From contig CAJJDO010000116.1 in assembly GCA_905183005.1 (NCBI GenBank), forward strand, positions 286,189-350,188: DNA of 64,000 nucleotides. The letters run 5' to 3'. The stretch comes from Paramecium pentaurelia (taxonomy: Eukaryota; Ciliophora; Oligohymenophorea; Peniculida; Parameciidae). Made by a program: the position numbers and the translations under genes. The notes beneath the pieces were generated by a model that did no database searches, had not been told where the DNA came from, and worked only from the letters and a program-made list of their open reading frames with translations. This document shows positions 25,650-38,000 of this stretch, in pieces. Each line of letters starts with the position of its first letter. The first letter of the stretch is position 1.

Positions 25650-27093
25650 TCAAACAGATTGTTGAACTTCGCCTTATTCAAAATAATTGGTTTCCTCACT
25701 TGTAGTTTCAACTTCTGATTGAGTTGTAGTCTCAACTGTTTCTTCGTTTGTTGTCTCAACTACATCTTCAGTAACATTCTCTACTGTTTCTTCATTAACA
25801 GTCTCAACTATTTCTTCAGTAGATTCTGCTTCTTCACTTTCTGATTCACTTCCAATTTCAAAATTACCTGATTCAGGTTCTTCTTCAACTACTGGTACTT
25901 CAACAGGAGTAGCAACTCCATTCACTAAATCATCCACATATTATTAGAAATTATCCTCTTTATCACCATATAAATCAGTTAATGATCTAATTAGATTTAT
26001 TAAATACCTTTTATCAAAATCTGCTGTCTTATCAAAGACTCCATCTTCAACAAAATCATCAATTCTAATTTTATATGTTTCTCCAATTTTATTGAAAGCA
26101 TTTTAATATTCAACAATCAATTAAGCTACTAAATCTTTTTACTCTAAGAAACGAGCTTATCTTGATTCATTATGAATAATTTATTCACTAACATGATTTC
26201 TAAATTCTTTAGCTTCTTCAATTTTAGCATTAATTCCACTTTCACATGAATCTAATTCTTTTTATCTTTATTTCACTGTTTCTTCTGGTGAATCTCCCCA
26301 AGCTTCATTAAGTTTTGCAACTTCATTTTCATACCATGCTATTTCTTATTTAAGTTAATGTAAATAATCAGCAATTCTTGATGTTGAAAGAATCTAAATA
26401 AAATTTATTATTTACTTCATCAGTTTAACTTGTATTGATTTTAGCTTTAATTGATTCTTCTATCTAATCAAGTAATTAAAGTAATTCTTATCTAACTGGT
26501 GTAATTGCTCTTGATTTACTAACTGCTTAAAGTGAGTTCAATAATTCATTATCATCTACTTCTCTACTTAGTGTTTCTAACATTACTGAGAAGTTTTAAA
26601 TCTCAGCAAATGAACCATAATTTTAAATGGCTCTTCTTAAGAATTCAATTAAATTAAGAATGTATTTGCTTGATTTTATGAAATTCAACCAATTCTTACT
26701 TTATTAGCAACGAAGTTCTTCAAGTACTTCAATTCTACGATTGTCTTTTGTAATTTCATTTCTAAAGTATGCTGTGTCATCTCCATGTAATTCAATTTAT
26801 TATTTAAGCAAAGCCAAGTCATCAGACATCATCATACAAGTGTTTTAAAGATCATAAAGTTATTACTCTTTTGAAGCAACTTAATCTTTTAATTGTTGTT
26901 ATTCTGTTTCATTTTCTTGAATGACTTATTCATATTACTATTCTGTTGTGGCAAGAAGTTGTTCTAATAGATCAACACCATCATCTATCACATTTTCTGT
27001 TCTTGCCTACAATTCCACCAATAGTTAAGGAGATGTAATGCTTGTACTCAAAGCCAAGCTTAGCATTAATGCTAATACGACAATCTATTTCAT
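25650..27093 (-). CDS. Secreted coiled-coil protein, possibly trichocyst matrix-like, with acidic Thr/Glu repeat tail
   Basis: About 470 residues. It starts with a clear signal peptide (MKQIVVLALMLSLALSTSI). Most of the chain is predicted coiled coil, rich in Gln/Glu/Leu (LLEQLLATTEQQYEQVIQEN). Few Cys are present. The last ~85 residues are a low-complexity acidic tail with repeated ETVNEETVENVTEDVVETTN-like units. A 22-nt intron lies near 26398-26419. Signal peptide plus long acidic coiled coils is the style of Paramecium trichocyst matrix proteins, stored in exocytotic organelles, but I cannot confirm membership and the Thr/Glu tail is unusual. The TGA is at 25650-25652. Confidence 0.65.
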
Positions 27094-27402
27094 CTAAAAT
27101 TAATTAATGAGTATCCGTTTTAAGGATTGTAATATATATTTTATTATTCAACATACAAAATACAATTACAAACTGATTACAAATATTAAGTTTGTTTCTT
27201 ATATATAAATATATATATTAAATCTCTTCTATATAATAAATAGTATATCATAAATAATATCTGTTAAATTGATTTTTATTATTATCAACTATATATTAAA
27301 ATAAATGTATTTCTTTATTTAATTATAATATTTGAATAATCAATATGTTTGTTTATAAATTCCTTTTTTTTAAGAACAATTATAACAATTTTAATTATAT
27401 TA

Positions 27403-28247
27403 TCATTCTTGAATGATCTCATCATTCAAAGACTTGCTTTCCAAATTTTTTAAATTAGACTTTGCTATTTGAATTTCTTAATTCACCTTATCAATTTCAT
27501 CTTTGTATTACTTTATTTTTTACTCTTACTATTAATAACATTAATAATATCTAATACCATCAATAAATCATTAACAAGATGATTAATTCTTTTTGCATGT
27601 TCATGTGTTTTATAGATTATCTCAATAATGTCAAATATTTTCACTAATACATGATGAAGTTCTTCTGGTTTACTATTTTATTCTAAAATAGTCTTTTTTA
27701 AATTTAACAAGTATTTAGTTTTCTCTCCTTCAAGTGATGTTATATGAATAACACTTTGATACCCCAAACGATTACGAAGATCTAACCCATTATTCTTTTC
27801 AATAACTTATTTCTAAATTCATATAGACTCTTACTTTAAACTCTTACCAACTATACATCTCAGGATTCTCCTTATAAAATATTAGCATGCACCATCTAAA
27901 TAAACTGTGTATTGGATTATTATTGTCTTTAACTGAAATTTTCAGCTTTACTAATTAATCAATACTATAATCATACATAAATCTGATATCTTTAGAGAAT
28001 CTGCTACTCCTCTCCTAATAAGGGTTTGTACTTTTATATATTATTTTTCATCCTCAATCTCTTATTTGATCTGAAATTCAGGATTTTATAAAGTCAACTG
28101 TTTTCTCTTTTTTCGTCCCAATTCAATACTTTTATTAAGGTCCTCTTTCAAACTATTAGTATCTAAATTTTCAATTGATTAGGAGAACCCATAAGAATTG
28201 GCTTCTGTTTTAGCTCTTTATTCTGAATACTCAATTGGAACATTCAT
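27403..28247 (-). CDS. Hypothetical helical protein with several micro-introns
   Basis: Pieces MNVPIEYSEQRAKTEAN, RFSKDIRFMYDYSIDQLVKL, RNRLGYQSVIHITSLEGEK and a C-terminal coiled coil (YKDEIDKVNQEIQIAKSNL) lie in shifting frames. They join with introns of about 20 nt near 28030, 25 nt near 27800 (GTTATT..TAG) and 29 nt near 27530. The product has about 255 residues, is basic to neutral, and has no signal peptide or membrane helix. I do not recognise the family. Exact splice sites are uncertain, but the coherent composition after joining supports a real gene. The TGA is at 27403-27405. Confidence 0.5.
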
Positions 28248-28702
28248 TTCTAATAAATAATTTTATTAAATTATAAATACAGTTAACACTAAAATTTATT
28301 CAATATTTTAATATAATCATTATTTCTAATTTATGAAAATATGACATAATAGATAAGGTCTTGATAATTAATATAAATATTACATAAGAACTTTATACCA
28401 ATAAAAAAAAGAAGTAGACATATATTATTATTATTTATCAAAATTTTTATCTATCATCTATCTAAATATTCTCTCAATATTACTTCAATAATTTTTATGT
28501 TATTTTCTCTTTAATATAAATAAACAGCTAATTAATTGTTTTTGAGTAATTAACTATAAATTATTTATGCTAGACTTATAAAAATATTCAGAATATATAA
28601 TATGTCTATTAGTTAGTATAAAACTGAAAGAATATTATTTAAATTCTATTTGCTATTAAATCATCATTAATGTAAATAGGAATAATATAAGTTTAAAAGA
28701 AA
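28248..28702. other. Divergent intergenic spacer
   Basis: 455 bp of AT-rich sequence between an unknown minus-strand gene and a possible plus-strand gene. No motif is recognised. Confidence 0.5.
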
Positions 28703-29202
28703 ATGTAAATAGTTCAAAATATTATAGTATTATTTGATCTAACAAATTTTTAATTATAAAATCTTCTTATTTTGATTAATAAAGATATTCCCTCTAAATC
28801 AAATTCAGAATTAGATATAAAGAACAACTTAGTAATTCAAAAGTTCATTCAAAAATTTACTATATTCATTGAGAATATACTCTAATTTTAGGGTCTAAGA
28901 GTAAATGAAAAGCTACTCAATATGATTTTAGTTCATTTCTTTAATAATTTGGAGGAGATATCAAAAATCAAATGAAAAAGAATCCAATTCTAACTATGAT
29001 TTGAAAACTTTACAGGTTACTAGAAAAACTAAAGATAGTACCAAAGACTAGACAAAATCTACAATTAACATATGGAATGACTACTTTTGAGTTGAATCAA
29101 TTTATTAAATTTTCAGATCACAAATTCTTGACTGCTTTAATTGTTCTCCATCAGGAAAATCTGTTTTTTAAGAAATCCTTAATCAACGCATTAAAGAGAT
29201 GA
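28703..29202 (+). CDS. Possible hypothetical gene, structure unresolved
   Basis: ATG at 28703 opens a frame of about 92 codons that looks like protein (MQIVQNIIVLFDLTNF, then LDIKNNLVIQKFIQKFT and EKLLNMILVHFFNNLEE) and meets TGA near 28972. A second protein-like frame, RLLEKLKIVPKTRQNLQLTY to LINALKR, ends in TGA at 29200. A third, overlapping frame also stays open. No standard 20-30 nt intron joins them cleanly. This is either a gene with an unusual intron or a decaying gene. The family is not recognised. Confidence 0.35.
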
Positions 29203-29512
29203 TTAGATTTAAAAATAATATAAAAAATAAACATATAAATGAGTTGAAGAGAAATTAAATAATTAAGTGAGGTATTAATCATAAATTTGTGAATTTTAAT
29301 TTAATTTAAAAATCTATATATATATAGGTGATAGAATTGATAAATTAATTTCTTAATTTTAATTAATTATTCAATACTTGAGATTTATCTTAAAGTAATA
29401 ATGGTGAGAGAGAATGAAACAACATAATTTTAGTAATAAGATGGAAAATTTTTTATAATTTCATATAGATTTAATAGATAATAATAATTACTAATATCTT
29501 TTTAAAATAATT
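29203..29512. other. Convergent spacer
   Basis: 310 bp of AT-rich sequence. A third-frame continuation of the preceding possible gene could extend to about 29270. Nothing else is seen. Confidence 0.4.
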
Positions 29513-30046
29513 TCATGTTTCTAAGTATATATTTTTCTTTGATTTAAAGCAATTTTCTAACAATGCCTTAACAGAAAAGAAAATAATAGCAAAAATAATA
29601 ATTCCTAAAATTGCTGCATAATACTAATTTATAATTATGTCATACCACTACATACATTTCTAAAAAGAAATAAAGCACAGGAGCTTTATTTTAACAATCA
29701 TTTTCTGATGAATACAACGTAAGTGCATAAATCCACAAACTAAATTAGTAAATATAAAAACAAAGACTCAAGATCGCAAATATAATGTCTATCATTTTAT
29801 TTTCAGACCTATTCAAAAAATAAATAAAATAATTAACCTAGGTATGGCGCTGGTTAACATTGTTATTGTAAAACATATAAATCCATAGAATACTAAATGT
29901 ATAAACGAGGATAAGTTCTAATTACATTCCTGATCAATATAATTTGATTCTATTATAGATGTGGCAATAAGAAATAACAGAGATTAAAAGATTTAAGATG
30001 GCTCTGTTTTCTTTCCTTTATTTTCCTCTTTTTGTAATTATTGCAT
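29513..30046 (-). CDS. Small four-helix membrane protein, hypothetical
   Basis: About 158 residues after two introns: 29 nt near 29820-29848 (GTTAAT..TAG) and 28 nt near 29630 (GTAGTG..TAG). A short charged N-terminus (MQQLQKEENKGKKTEPSQ) precedes four hydrophobic segments: SLLFLIATSIIE, FIHLVFYGFICFTITMLTSA, IIFAILSLCFYIYQFSLWIY and AILGIIIFAIIFFSV. The tail is Lys-rich. This tetraspan layout has no motif that identifies a family. The TGA is at 29513-29515. Confidence 0.55.
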
Positions 30047-30179
30047 TTGATTATCTTGATTATCTTTTTGAAGAAGATAATATAATTATAAATGAAATTA
30101 AAATATCTTTTAGAGAATATAAAATAAATATATAATAAAAATATGTATATTTTATTTAAAAATGGTTAGACCTAAAAAA

Positions 30180-30747
30180 TCATTTCTTTTCTTTTTCCTC
30201 CTTTTTAGAAGTGTTTCTAAAATCTGCATTGAAATTTGGGAAAGACTATTTAACACCATATCCCCAATTCACATTGTCAATTGGTTCTCTCCATCCAATT
30301 TCTGCTGAGCTTTATAAAATTATAAAATGAATTTACCTAATTATTGGGAATTGGAATTGATCCTTAACTGTATTATGAGTGTCCTTCTTATGTGGACAGA
30401 ATCCCTTATCCTTCTTGCATTTTTAACAGTATTCATTCTCTACAATACCCAATCTATCTAATGGATGCTAACAGTTACGATTAAATGTTACAGAATATGC
30501 TACAGCTAAACTATTATCTGTCTTTCCTGCATCCTTTTTAAACATTCCAACATAGTTATTATTTTATGTGAAGTAAGGTTCTAATTTTTCTAAATCTAAT
30601 TTTGTTTTAGGTCCCAGAATTTTCTTTTCTTTCTATCATATAAGTTTCTATATTTACAGCATCCTATTATCTATATGTCTCTGTTTGTTCTGTTGTTTCA
30701 TATTTAGATCTTCCACCTTTTTACTATCCTTTGGTTTCTTTTGGCAT
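30180..30747 (-). CDS. Hypothetical small protein with CxxC/CxH cluster
   Basis: About 171 residues. Two introns, 25 nt (GTAAAT..GATAG) near 30630-30655 and 27 nt (ending AAG) near 30310-30336, restore one frame. Features are YCQKCKKDKGFCPHKKDTHN, which could bind a metal, and a C-terminal IGWREPIDNVNWGYGVKQSF followed by a Lys/Glu tail. There is no signal peptide or membrane helix. The compact aromatic/Pro-rich style is reminiscent of axonemal microtubule-associated proteins, but this is a guess without a defined family. The TGA is at 30180-30182. Confidence 0.55.
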
Positions 30748-30947
30748 TTAAATAAAATAATTAATACACAACAATATCTCTAAATAATGCATAAAATTCA
30801 AAAAATTCATATAATCAACTAACTAATTAAATCATTAGAAAGTATTAAAAGTCTTAAACTAATTATATTACATAATTTAAAGACAATTCAAAGTTATTGA
30901 AATAATTCTAAGTAATTGAAATAAAATAATAATAAATGTAAAAGTCA

Positions 30948-31952
30948 ATGCCTGGGGGTAATGGACATCTAAATGATAATCTTTAATTAAATTAAATTGT
31001 GTATTTAGGTGCTCATAATTGTGCAATGTCTAAAAGTTATGGATGGATATATGCATAATAAAATGTCACAATTACTGAGCAATTTGAAAAATATGGTGCT
31101 AGACACTTTAAAGTACCTTTACATTGGTACTCAAATAATAATGATCCTGAAGTATATAAATAAATAATTTTAAGATAGTAATTGCTCATGAATCAGATGG
31201 AAAATCTAATTGTCAATTAACATTAATGTAGAGAGCCTTAAAGAAACCAGAATCAGCTCATTTGAGATTAAAAGAAATTGTAGATCTCTCTTTTCAAAAT
31301 CCTAATGAAATTATTATTTTAAAGATTGAAAGTAAACTATTATGCAATAGTTAAAAAAATGGAACAGAACATTTTGATCCCTAATTAACAAGCATTATAT
31401 TACATAGTTTATTAGTTGATATTAAAGCAGATCAAAGAGCTATTAGGATTTAAAAAGACTCTGAAATTCCAACTTTAGGTTGGTGTAGAAAAAATAATCA
31501 GACTTTATTAATAACAATAGAACCAAAAGAATAAATAGTAGGAGAATTATTAAAATATACATATTATTCATATTTTTTAAGTGCATAAGTAGATTGGGAA
31601 GCAGATCCTTTAAAGGATGTAGATAATGGTAATGTAGCAAGAGGTAAAGTCAATGAATAAACTGGTGAAATATTATCTCCTTTTTTAGAAATTCATTTTT
31701 GTCCATAAAATTCATTAAAGTATATTAATATTTAATTAAAATAGACTCGATTCTACATACAGAGATAAGTACAATTCTTATAATCATGTAAGATAGAGAT
31801 TCTTATAATATTTTTTTAATTGCATAAAAATGCCTAATTTTTTAGTAGCTGATTTTATTGATTAAGGAAAATTATCAGATATTGTAGATGATGTGAATTT
31901 AATAATAAACTCTAATGGTATATTCTTGCCAGAATTGTTTTAAGTATTATGA
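30948..31952 (+). CDS. PI-PLC X-domain-like phosphodiesterase
   Basis: 317 residues after removing introns at about 31152-31174 (23 nt, ending AAG) and 28 nt near 31770-31797 (ending GATAG). Total length then divides exactly into codons. The N-terminus NQIVYLGAHNCAMSK matches the first catalytic-His block of PI-PLC X domains (usually GTHNS). TITEQFEKYGARHFKV matches the following I.xQLxxGxRxxxxR block, and IVIAHES may be the second His strand. Linker, Y, C2 and PH domains are absent, as in bacterial PI-PLC and eukaryotic PLCXD proteins. It would cleave a phosphodiester substrate at the membrane. The exact substrate is unknown. Confidence 0.65.
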
Positions 31953-32089
31953 TTATATTTTCAATAAATGTTTTAATTAATTTTGAAATATATATTTATA
32001 TAATTCTTTTTATATTTCTAAGATACAAATAATTAAAGAAAGAAGATATTATGTAAATTTTTAGATTAATATAAAGACTTTAAATACGC

Positions 32090-35000
32090 TCAAATCTGCT
32101 ATTTTCCACTTTTAACTTCATCCTTTGATTTATCTTAAGAATTTTAAGCGATCACTTTTGATTAAACTAATTCTTGAGGCTCATATTAAGAATCAAATTC
32201 TTAATGAATTTAATTGATTTAATTATTGTATTCACTGGCAGGAGTATCAACACTAAAAATATATATATTAAAATATTACTAAACAGAAAATACTAAAGGT
32301 TTTGACTTATCTTATCTCCAATTTACTATACTTCTGTTTACAATTTTACTTAATTGATTCCACATTACTCTGGCCTTTTGATTCAATTTTGTACGGTTTT
32401 AAAGAAGAGGTCCAAGATGTTGATTGTGCTAAAGATGAGGATATTTCTCTTTTATTTTGTCTCTAACTTAATCTAAAGATAAAGCAAATTCCTAAAACTT
32501 TTCCTCAAAAAGATTGTAAAAGAGGAGTAATAAGAAGAATGCATTCAATATGGCAATTACTACATATCCAGCATAAGTTAAACCAAAGAAATTGATTTAT
32601 ATAGTTCTATATAGGAAGACACCTACAACTAAGGAGAGAGACAAGACTACTGCAGAGAGTTGATCTAATAAATTTAATTTCTTTAGATCATAAGGATTGA
32701 AATGAATACTCAATCCATAATAGGCATAAATTACAATAAAAGATAGAATTCCCTATTAAAATATTATAATAATATATACTTTTACAATGATTTCCTCTTA
32801 GAAATAACAAATTAAGACACTTATTAAAGAACGATAGAATATCTTCAAGAATTCCCAATAATATCTATTTCTACTGTATTCATAATAAAAGAAACCCCAT
32901 GATGAACGAAAAATAATAGAATTCAATTTCATTTATTATGCACCTTAATAGCAAATATACCAGAATGTAACTGGTAATATGAGCAACCAAACTAATAATC
33001 CAGGAACACCAAAGGCTGCAATCCATTAATCATGTTTAAAAGTATCATATCGATATGAAACATTTGCCATTATATACATATTACCAGATATTTCTCGACT
33101 AGAAATCAAAGTCATAAATTCCATTACATAATTGGGTTGCAAAAGTAGAAACAAATAAATAGCCATAGTTTATACCTATTGAATTTTAAATTCTGCCCCA
33201 TATCTTATAAACATAATAACAAGTATTGCTACTATATAAAAACCTTACATAATAAATGACCAAATTATACGAAAGTAAATTAAGTCAATACCCCATGTAT
33301 CATCAGCTAAAAAACAATCTAAAGCATTTCCTACTGTCTTTGCTGGCATACTTACAGTATTTACTGAATCTACAGCACCAGTTGGTATCTCAATTTGAAA
33401 TCCACTTAGAATAGATAAAATTTAAGTATGATTATTAAATATCTTTATAAGAACAGCAGCATTGGCTCCTGCATTTTAAGATGAAGCCCATCCTAACTTT
33501 TTGAAAATGTCATAAAGAATGATACTTCTCATTTTTTCTTTATTTGCATCTACTGTTGTAACTGTAGAATATAAAGTGAAAATTGATAAAAATAATATCA
33601 TAATGATATTTCTAGTATTATCTTAACAAGCACCACATTCATATTTTGCAGAATTACTATATTTATTACCCCAAAAGGTTCCATGAATATCACATTCTTC
33701 ACATAATGCTCCTATGGTTCCTTCTATACATACATCATTTCCAACATTATATCCTCCAATACAATTTATTACTTTATTTTTGCATCTCTCAGCTTGATCA
33801 TTTAAATGATCAGGTCTCCAATAATTATATTTTAAACTAATCTTATTTTTAACTGTATAATTCATGGATCCTTCATCTATTTATTTACAAATTCCTTTGT
33901 AAACCAATACATATTAACCAATAGGACAAGGATTACAAGAACCTTATTATGGATTATAAGCTTCTCCACGATCACATTCAACAGATCTCACTCTAGCTTA
34001 TAGTGTATATCCAGTATCAAATCCCATCAATTAATATGGATATTCAGTATAATAATGAGGAATATTAACTAAAGAGCTGTTCAAAATAATGTCTAATGTA
34101 ACATTTTAATAAGGATCGAATAAAATTTGAAGGTTGGAATATACAAATCCTTATTAATCTAAATTAAAAATTCTGAGAGCCTCTCCTTATATAGAATTAC
34201 TAATATTAGACTACATAATAGCTTAAGCTTCAAATTAATATTTCATAATTTCATCATTCTAATCTAAATAAACTAATAAAACTGTTTGATTTTCAAAGTC
34301 TTACATTAATTAACCACTCTTGATGACAAGAGGATAATGTAACCATCCTGTATTATTATTGAGATTACTAGAATGTTGCAATTCTCCATTAATAAGTATT
34401 CCTAAATGTGTAGGGTATCCAGCTACATCATTTCCATACAAAAAAGCATAATTCTATAACATAGTATTTCCTGTCTTGTTCCACAAATTTATTCCACTCT
34501 CTTTCACTCTAATAGCTCCACCTATACTTGCATTATTCCTAAAAAATACACTCTTAGCTATATTCATTCTTTGATAGACAACTCTATCCTTTTTAGTTAA
34601 AGCTTCATAATAAATGCAACCACCTTATCCACTTACTATTGCTTAAGTACAATAAGTATTTGTGATATTGACTGTCAATCCATAAACTGAGAGACCACCT
34701 CCATGAACTGCCTTAATATCTTGAATATTCATTGAATCCACCACAACATGAGCCAAATATGATGGAGATGGCACTGGATAATCAAAATCTTTAGGCAAAA
34801 TTTCATCTTATAATAATCTCCTTCTTCTACTTTTCAAACCAGTTTATTTCAAAATATTATCTAAACTAAGGGCAGATTTAAAATTTATATTAATTCTATT
34901 GTCTTCATTAGTTAAAATTGTTTAATATTATGCTGATGATACCATATAACATCCATAATATCCAGCTTATGTATTTGAACATCTACACACACTCATTTAA

Positions 35001-38000
35001 ACTAAGGATCTAAGATCACTATTAGATACTCTCATCACTTATACTAATCCTCCATAACATTCTTAACATTTAACTCTATTTATAAATAAATTCTTTAATA
35101 ATAATGGTGTATTTTTAGTTATTTGATCTACCATCATCATTGCTGGATTTATAACATATTCTGGAAAATCAACACGAGATTATAAAATCTTACAATAAGC
35201 ATTCTATTCATTTGTGAGTTTAATATCATTACAACTTACACTAACATTCATTGATGAAATATTACGAAACTGAATTGAATCTATTACTACAGGATTCACT
35301 AATGGTTCAAGTATTTCTATATATGGTCTATATGATAATACTCCATGTTATGATTCTATTGTATTTATTCTAACTAGATTAGGATTGACAAGTGATATCA
35401 AACCATAAAAATATAAACCTTCACTATAAAGATTTTAAAGGTCAAATTAACCATTATCTTATTCAAATGCAGCTAATCGTTTTATAAATAGAAACTCTTC
35501 TATTATTTGAAAATTACTTAAATTGCTAAAGAAATCAAGAGCATTTGTATAATTACCAGATATTTTGATATCCTATAATCTGGTCTTTTAAATTTACTAA
35601 GTTCTATCATCAAATTTGACTTTAATTGAAGTACCACTCAATCCATAACAATTAGAAATTATAGAATTTTAGAATGTAAATAATTATTGTCTATCTGAAG
35701 CAATTAAATAGATTCCTCCACCATCTGCTCTAGCAATACAATTACTTAATTCCATATTATCCAATGATAAATTCAATGATGAATATGTGGAATCGATATA
35801 TATACAACCACCTCTAGATACTACTGCCCCATTCATGGGAGTGAAAGCATTCTTAATGATAGTATTATTTATATATCCTTATCCTTCCTTTAATGCTTTC
35901 AAATAGATAGCACCTCCAACTTTGGCAGTAGAATTGGTAAATATTGAATTTAACAATTGAATGTTGTATCCAGCTATAAAAATATGTCCACCTTCAGCTA
36001 CTTGATTAATATCATATGTAAATGGATCTTCATTATCCAATATAGCAGGATCATAATTACTATTAATCATTGTGATATTATTGACATTTTGAATTCCACA
36101 CTCTAAATATAATACTGCTCCAAATCCACTTACATAATTATTTTTCCAAAAAGAATTCTATAATAGTAATGTACCAACTACACTTCTGATTAAAAATGTA
36201 GGATTACTAGGTCTCAGAGTTCCTTTCAAGTAAGATGCAGAATAATGTCTATTCTTTTCAAAATAAAGGTTTGATATTAATAAATTTTATTCTTAGGTTG
36301 AATCAATTAAAATAGCACTGGATGGAACAGCTAAAACTGTTGTTGTTAAAGTACATGATTTTACAAATACATTTTCAATAGTAATTTGTTCATGAAATGT
36401 ATCACTACTAGTATTATAAACAAGATTACTCCAAGATGATATTCCTATAAAAGAGTTGTCAATTCCATTCAAATTTAAAAGATCTATATTAATTAACCTT
36501 ACTATTCTATAGAAATTATTTAAGAATAAACAATAGTTATTACGTATAGTCATTCCTTCATTCTGTGAACATATTAAATCGATAAATGTAATTTCCTAAA
36601 TTTAATCTGTATAAAAAATAGTTAGATTAGGATTCTGAATACTATTGAAATTCTCAACTAATAAGGTATGTGACTTTTAAACTTGAATAGCAGCACTAGT
36701 TGCAGCTTCTACAATTGTTTCATTAAAACCATAAGTTTTTATTTTTTAAACATTAATATTTTTCATACTAATATTTAATGGTAATTCATAATCATTTTTA
36801 ATTGTTTATAATAACATAATACAAGCAGGATATAAACAATTAATTTCAACAAATTCCATATCTTAAAATTTAAGTTTGAGACCAGAGAATTCAGGATCAT
36901 TAGCTCTTATAGTTATGATGTCAAATTAAGTTTCAAATATTTTACCAAAATATGTAAAAGTAGTATTGTAAATATAAACTCTATTAATATCAATGGTTGT
37001 GATATAGAATAAAGATGTATAATTAACTCTGCTATTTGTCATTTCAAAACCAGATACAGATATTTTTTACATAGTTTGAAAATTCACAATACCTCTTGAA
37101 TTATTGTATTCAGCATTATTCAAATTTAGATTTTCTATTAAAATCATACCTGTAGAAGTTTTTTAGACTTATGTACTTAAGAATGCACCATCATTTATAA
37201 AATAAGCATCATTGAAGATTACATTTTTTAGATAGATTTTACTATTCCATTCTGGTTGAGTAATGAGAGTTATATCTTATAATTCAAATATGGCTTAACT
37301 TTCAACAGAGAAATCTTAGAATTTTACATTCTCTAATTTAATATTAAAATATGGTAATTTAATATCCTCATTATAAGTGAGTCCAAAAGGTTAAGCTTAG
37401 AAAGCTACATCACTTCCTAATAAATAATTTTATGATGTAATTAATACATTATAGAATTAAATATCATATGTATTAAGAAGAATAGTATAAAAAGGTTTAT
37501 ATTTTTTAAGGCTATGTGATATATCACTATAAGAAGTAGTATATTACAAAGATTGATAATGATCTTATGCTAATCCATTTCCAATTTTAACATTTTCTAA
37601 AATTAATTTAGAACCATCATTTTTGAGAAATTCAAATCCAAATGGTTTTTCATATTTCATTACATTAGAATACATATTTAATGGATCTAAATCAGTAGCA
37701 GGTAGAATTTCAATCTAACTCAATTTAACAGTTGTAAAATATTCAAAATAAATAGTATTTTACACATACCATTATATCTTTTCTGTTTCTGGAGCCCCAA
37801 TAACTGATATATGAAGTTCAATCTCTTATAAAGTAAATACATTTCTTCTAAAATTAGTAGTAAAATATGTATTTTTTTAGAAATAACATTTATTATTTTT
37901 AGTATCAACATCATAATTAAATTTTAAATGAATTGTTAATTTACTAACAACTTTTTCATTGTAATCAGTATATAATTAATTTCTTTATAAAATATCTATT

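Noticed and set aside
33646..33840. Plus-strand 64-codon frame
   Set aside because: It lies antisense inside the giant minus-strand gene, in a Cys-rich segment with clear coding signal on the other strand.
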